Part shown: piece after piece, positions 60,691-64,000 of the stretch
Layout: each line of letters begins with the position of its first letter
Numbering within the stretch: the first letter of the stretch is position 1
NCBI GenBank assembly: GCA_041394705.1
Contig: JAWKHS010000003.1
Location: forward strand, 186,001-250,000
Length of the DNA: 64,000 bases
Reading direction: 5' to 3'
Source: Vicinamibacterales bacterium
GTDB lineage: Bacteria > Acidobacteriota > Vicinamibacteria > Vicinamibacterales > UBA2999
Program-made: the position numbers and the translations under genes
The notes under the pieces: generated by a model
Told to the model about the DNA's origin: nothing
Seen by the model: the letters and a program-made list of their open reading frames with translations, nothing else
The model's database searches: none

Positions 60691-62247
60691 ATGTCCGCCG
60701 CCACCGGCCGCCGAGCCGAGCTCTCCTGGGTGTGGCCGGCGGTGGGCGCGAGCCTGCTCGTGCTGCTCGCGACGGCGGCGCTCGCGCGCGCCCCCCTTCT
60801 CACGCTCGTCACCGTCGTGCCCGACGACGCGTACTTCTACCTGAAGACGGCGTGGCACGTGGCCCTCGGCCACGGCTCGACCTTCGACGGCGTCAACACC
60901 ACCAACGGCTACCATCCGCTCTACCTCGGGCTGCTCGCCCTGCTGTCCCGCGGCGTGCCGCTCGCGGGGGAACAGGGGCTGCACGCGGTCGTGTGGCTCG
61001 ACACGGCACTCACGCTGATCTGGTTCGTCGTGATGGCGTTCCTGGCGCGCCGCCTCGGCTGGAGCCGTCTCGAGGCGTGGACGCTGCTGGCGCTCTTCAT
61101 GCCGATCGCCGCCGTGGGCGACTTCGGCATGGAAGTGAACCTGCTCCTGCCGCTCGCCTGGGGGGGCGTGGCCGCCGCGGTCTCCGCCGACGGCCGTCCC
61201 GGGCGGGAATGGCTCGCGGGCGCGCTCCTCGGGCTCGCCTGTCTGGCGCGTCTCGACTCGCTGCTCTTCGCGGCCGCGGCCACGCTCGGCACGCTCGCCG
61301 CCTGGCCCGAGCCGGCGTGGCGGAGGCCGGCGCGCGCGCTGCGCACCGCCGGGCGCCTCCTCGCACCGCCGGCGATCGCGCTCGGGCTCGCGGCGTCGTG
61401 GAACCTCGTGCGCTACGGCCACGCCGCGACGGTGTCGAGCTGGCTGAAGGCCGGGCAGCAGCCCGCGCTCTCGGCGCTCGGCGGCGCCGTGGACGTCAGC
61501 CCGCAGACGCTCGCCCTGCTCATGGCCGTGGCCGTCTCCGCGGCCGGCGCCGTGCGCGCCCTGGTCACGCGGCGCCCCGGCGATCTGCGCGTGGGGGCCC
61601 TCGGCGCCTGGGCCGTCGCCTACGTCGTCGCCATGACGATTCTCCTGCGCGGCGGGATGGAGGTCTGGTACTTTCCCCTGCCGATGTCGGTTGGCGCCGT
61701 CGTGGGCATCGCCCTCGCGCACGACTGGCTGGCACCGCGGTGGCCGCGCTTCCACGTGGCGGCGCTCGCGGTGCTGGCGGCCGGCAGCGTCCTCGCCGGC
61801 GCGCTGGCGCTGACGCTCCAGACGGGCCGCGAGTGGTTCTACGCCGACGGCATGGCGATGGGGCAGTGGATCGACGGCCACCTGCCCGCCGACGCCCGCG
61901 TCTACCAGGTGGACAACGCGGGCATCGTCGCCTACTTCGCCGGGCGCCCGGTCATCAACGGCGACGGACTCATCAACGGCTGGGACTACCAGCGCGAACT
62001 CCGCGCGGGCCGCCTGCCCGAGTACCTGCAGGCCAACCGCGTGGGCTACGTGGTCTTCGACGAGTTCGACGGACAGACCGATCCCGCCCTGCTCGTGCCG
62101 CTGTGGAACGCGCCCGCGGTCACCTTGTACTTCGCGCACCCGCCCGTCGAGGTGCAGCGGTTCGGCCGCTTCGTGCTCTGGAAGATCGACCCGCGCGATG
62201 CGCGCGTCACGCCCCCCGGGCAGTCCCGCCCCCAGCCGGCCCCGTGA
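60691..62247 (+). CDS. GT39-like polytopic membrane protein
   Basis: 518 residues with ten or more predicted transmembrane helices. The first extracytoplasmic loop has an acidic motif in VVPDDAYFYLKTAWHVALGHGSTFD followed by NTTNGYHPLYLG. This is the DD-type catalytic loop of GT-C glycosyltransferases (PMT/GT39-like), which use lipid-linked sugars. The C-terminal soluble part (VYQVDNAGIVAYFAGRPVINGDGLINGWDYQREL) is typical of this group. I infer a membrane mannosyl- or arabinosyl-type transferase acting outside the membrane; donor and acceptor are unknown. Its stop overlaps the OPT gene GTG (GTGA). Confidence 0.78.
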   Translation: MSAATGRRAELSWVWPAVGASLLVLLATAALARAPLLTLVTVVPDDAYFYLKTAWHVALGHGSTFDGVNTTNGYHPLYLGLLALLSRGVPLAGEQGLHAVVWLDTALTLIWFVVMAFLARRLGWSRLEAWTLLALFMPIAAVGDFGMEVNLLLPLAWGGVAAAVSADGRPGREWLAGALLGLACLARLDSLLFAAAATLGTLAAWPEPAWRRPARALRTAGRLLAPPAIALGLAASWNLVRYGHAATVSSWLKAGQQPALSALGGAVDVSPQTLALLMAVAVSAAGAVRALVTRRPGDLRVGALGAWAVAYVVAMTILLRGGMEVWYFPLPMSVGAVVGIALAHDWLAPRWPRFHVAALAVLAAGSVLAGALALTLQTGREWFYADGMAMGQWIDGHLPADARVYQVDNAGIVAYFAGRPVINGDGLINGWDYQRELRAGRLPEYLQANRVGYVVFDEFDGQTDPALLVPLWNAPAVTLYFAHPPVEVQRFGRFVLWKIDPRDARVTPPGQSRPQPAP

Positions 62248-63806
62248 GCCATCCGCGCGCCCTCCACCCGTCCGTCCTCGTGCCGCTCCTGGGCATCAGC
62301 GCGGCCGGGGCGGTGGTGGGCGTGCAGCTGCTGACCTCGCTCGGCGTCACGCCCAACACGTCGCTGGTCGGCGCGGTGCTGGCGATGGTGCTCGGGCGGA
62401 TCCCGCTGGTGGGCCTCGGCGTGTTCCGATCGATGCACGCCCAGAACCTCGCGCAGAGCGCCATGTCCGCCGCGACCTTCGGCGCCGCCAACTCGCTGCT
62501 CCTGCCGATTGGCGTCCCCTATCTCTTCGGGCGGCCCGACCTCGTCGCGCCCATGCTGGCGGGCGTGGCCGGGGCGATGTTCCTCGACGCCTACGTGCTC
62601 TATCGCCTCTTCGGCAGCCGGGTGTTCCCGGCCGACGGCGCCTGGCCCCACGGCGTGGCCGCCGCCGAGGCGATTCGCGCGGGCGACGCCGGTGGCGCCG
62701 CGGCGCGGCGGCTGCTCGCGAGCCTCGCGGCCGGGGCTGGCGGCGCGTGGCTCGGCCTGCCCGCCTCCGCCTTCGGCATCGCCTGCATCGGCAATCCGTG
62801 GGCGCTGGCGATGTTCGGCCTCGGGCTGCTCGCCAGCGGCTACGCCTCCCGCCTGGCCGGCGTCGACCTGGCCGGGCAGTACGTGCCGCACGGCATGATG
62901 ATCGGCGCGGGACTCGTGGCGCTCGTTCAGGTGGTCGCGCAGCTGGCCTCGCGCCGGCACGGCGGACGCGCCGGGGACCGCGCCGTCCCGGATCGCCACC
63001 TGCGGACGGCCCTGGTCCTCGGGGCGTGGGGCTTCGTCGGCCTCGCCGCGGCGCTGGCGCTCGCGACGGGGCTGGCGGCGGCGATGCCGGTCTGGCAGGT
63101 CGCGGCCTTCGTGCTCTACGCGGCCGCGGCGGCGTTCCTGCACGAGCTGATCGTGGGCCTGGCGGCCATGCACTCCGGCTGGTTCCCGGCGTTCGCCGTG
63201 GCGCTCATCACCCTGCTCGTGGGGGTGCTCGCCGGCTTTCCGCCCGTCGCGCTGGCCGTGCTCACGGGCTTCTCGGTGGCGACGGGCCCGGCCTTCGCCG
63301 ACATGGGCTACGACCTGAAGACCGGCTACCTGCTGCGCGGCCGCGGCGACGATCCCGCCTTCGAGGCCGAGGGCCGCCGCCAGCAGTTCGTGGCCGCCAC
63401 GCTCGCCTTCGCCGTGGCGCTCGCGGTGGTGGCCCTGACCTGGCCGGCGTACTTCGCGCGGGACCTGGTGCCGCCGGTCGCGCGCGTCTACGTGGCCACC
63501 ATCAGCGCCGGGGTGGCGCCGGGCGTGGCGCAGTCGCTGATACTCTGGGCGGTGCCGGGCGGGCTCCTCCAACTGGCCGGCGGCTCGGCCAGGCAGCTCG
63601 GCGTGCTGCTGTCGACGGGGCTGCTCATCGCAAACCCCGTCGCCGGCTGGGGCGTCCTGGCCGGCCTGGCCACGCGGTTCGTGTGGACGCGGCTGCTGTC
63701 CCGGCCGTCCGCGTCGCTGGAAGTGGTGGCCGCCGGCGTCATCGCGGGGGACGCCGTGTGGTCGTTCGGCGATGCGATCGTCCGGACTCCGCGCGGTTCC
63801 GCGTAG
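62244..63806 (+). CDS. OPT-family oligopeptide transporter
   Basis: 520 residues from a GTG overlapping the upstream stop, with about 14 membrane segments. The family shape is shown by VLVPLLGISAAGAVVGVQLLTSLGVTPN at the N-terminus, AANSLLLPIGVPYLFGRPDLVAPMLAG, GSRVFPADGAWPHGVAAAEAI, and SVATGPAFADMGYDLKTGYLLRG. OPT proteins carry small peptides or metal chelates; the compact ~520-aa bacterial form is often next to DUF1177 genes, as here. With DPP IV and M28 in the window it suits peptide uptake. The gene order GT39-OPT-DUF1177 suggests one transcript. Confidence 0.85.
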   Translation: MSHPRALHPSVLVPLLGISAAGAVVGVQLLTSLGVTPNTSLVGAVLAMVLGRIPLVGLGVFRSMHAQNLAQSAMSAATFGAANSLLLPIGVPYLFGRPDLVAPMLAGVAGAMFLDAYVLYRLFGSRVFPADGAWPHGVAAAEAIRAGDAGGAAARRLLASLAAGAGGAWLGLPASAFGIACIGNPWALAMFGLGLLASGYASRLAGVDLAGQYVPHGMMIGAGLVALVQVVAQLASRRHGGRAGDRAVPDRHLRTALVLGAWGFVGLAAALALATGLAAAMPVWQVAAFVLYAAAAAFLHELIVGLAAMHSGWFPAFAVALITLLVGVLAGFPPVALAVLTGFSVATGPAFADMGYDLKTGYLLRGRGDDPAFEAEGRRQQFVAATLAFAVALAVVALTWPAYFARDLVPPVARVYVATISAGVAPGVAQSLILWAVPGGLLQLAGGSARQLGVLLSTGLLIANPVAGWGVLAGLATRFVWTRLLSRPSASLEVVAAGVIAGDAVWSFGDAIVRTPRGSA

Positions 63807-63853
63807 GCGCGCGGGACGCCGGGCCCCCATGGGGGGCGACTGGAGGACGTTCG

Positions 63854-64000
63854 ATGAGCTTGGGTCACACCCTCGCGGTGTTCGAGGCGCTCGACTCGCC
63901 GCGCGCGTGCGGGGCGACGGTGGAGGCGCTGGTGGAGGCCGGCGAGGGCGTGTCGATCGACGTGGAGCGCGTGTCGGGGCCGAAGGGCGCCACCGACTTC
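63854..64000 (+). CDS. DUF1177 family protein, 3' end outside window
   Basis: 49 codons are visible: MSLGHTLAVFEALDSPRACG, then ATVEALVEAGEGVSIDVERV and SGPKGATDF. The TVFELLDSPRAxGxxV opening and the KGxTDF segment are the start of the DUF1177 pattern as I know it. DUF1177 is often found beside OPT-family transporter genes and is of unknown function. A good ribosome-binding site (GGAGG) is 8 nt before the ATG, 47 nt after the OPT stop. The 3' end is cut by the window. Confidence 0.72.
   Translation, partial: MSLGHTLAVFEALDSPRACGATVEALVEAGEGVSIDVERVSGPKGATDF

Noticed and set aside
60732..62243. Plus-strand frame continuous with the OPT gene on its 5' side
   Set aside because: It is the wrong frame of the GT39-like gene and shows no membrane pattern; OPT homology begins at the GTG at 62244.

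Overview
This is a very GC-rich, gene-dense bacterial chromosome segment with no rRNA, tRNA, CRISPR array, IS element or phage gene that I can see. The gene content points to Acidobacteriota, probably a Vicinamibacteria-like soil or sediment lineage. The main pointers are a PadR regulator translationally coupled to an ADOP-type FtsX permease, a transmembrane Ser/Thr kinase fused to a TolB-like domain and TPRs, a large sortilin-like BNR propeller protein, and many secreted peptidases and lipoproteins. This placement is inferred from gene families only; there is no marker gene in the window.

Layout. 1-5870 (minus strand): a SnoaL-like exported protein, a secreted dipeptidyl peptidase IV, a P-loop kinase-like ATPase, a small membrane protein and the helicase HrpB, which runs off the left edge. 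6081-7373 (minus): a LuxR-type regulator behind an HtrA-like protein whose whole catalytic triad is gone. 7483-9668 (plus): two tandem paralogues of an unrecognised repeat protein. 9672-12018 (minus): a lipoprotein-form fumarylacetoacetate hydrolase and an enolase-superfamily enzyme. 12092-14884 (plus): a YtcJ-like amidohydrolase lipoprotein and a methyltransferase. 14921-17307 (minus): DUF6526, DUF1028 and ACMSD-like amidohydrolase genes. 17475-20970 (plus): an FN3 protein and an LVIVD-type propeller protein. 20984-22321 (minus): an amino acid permease. 22424-23247 (plus): a 55-aa membrane peptide coupled to an HEAAH lipoprotein. 23274-26441 (minus): the sortilin-like protein. 26789-28450 (plus): a serine beta-lactamase-fold hydrolase. 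28442-30895 (minus): a membrane-anchored TPR-CHAT protease, divergent from an ECF sigma/anti-sigma/IPT-domain operon (31058-33866). 34078-38597 (plus): a DUF305 lipoprotein and two tandem LVIVD-repeat paralogues, the first carrying a +1 frameshift. 38843-44096: metallophosphoesterase, alpha/beta hydrolase (minus) and Ser/Thr kinase. 44110-47643 (minus): a large metzincin-like protein with ten in-frame GKGDL repeats. 47852-49728 (plus): an NHL propeller protein and a PaiB-like protein with a twin-arginine signal. 49732-52842 (minus): a hybrid histidine kinase. 52914-54557 (plus): an M28 peptidase. 54580-57584 (minus): ADOP permease and PadR. 57742-63806: a second APC permease, an M61-like pseudo-peptidase (minus), a GT39-like membrane protein and an OPT transporter, followed by a truncated DUF1177 gene.

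How it fits together. Secreted DPP IV and M28 peptidases, two APC permeases and an OPT transporter suggest a cell that scavenges external protein and peptides. Many exported propeller, FN3 and IPT proteins suggest an elaborate cell surface. Two HtrA/M61-type proteins have kept their fold but lost catalytic residues. Many start codons are preceded at 6-8 nt by a TANNNT hexamer, which predicts leaderless mRNAs at several loci.
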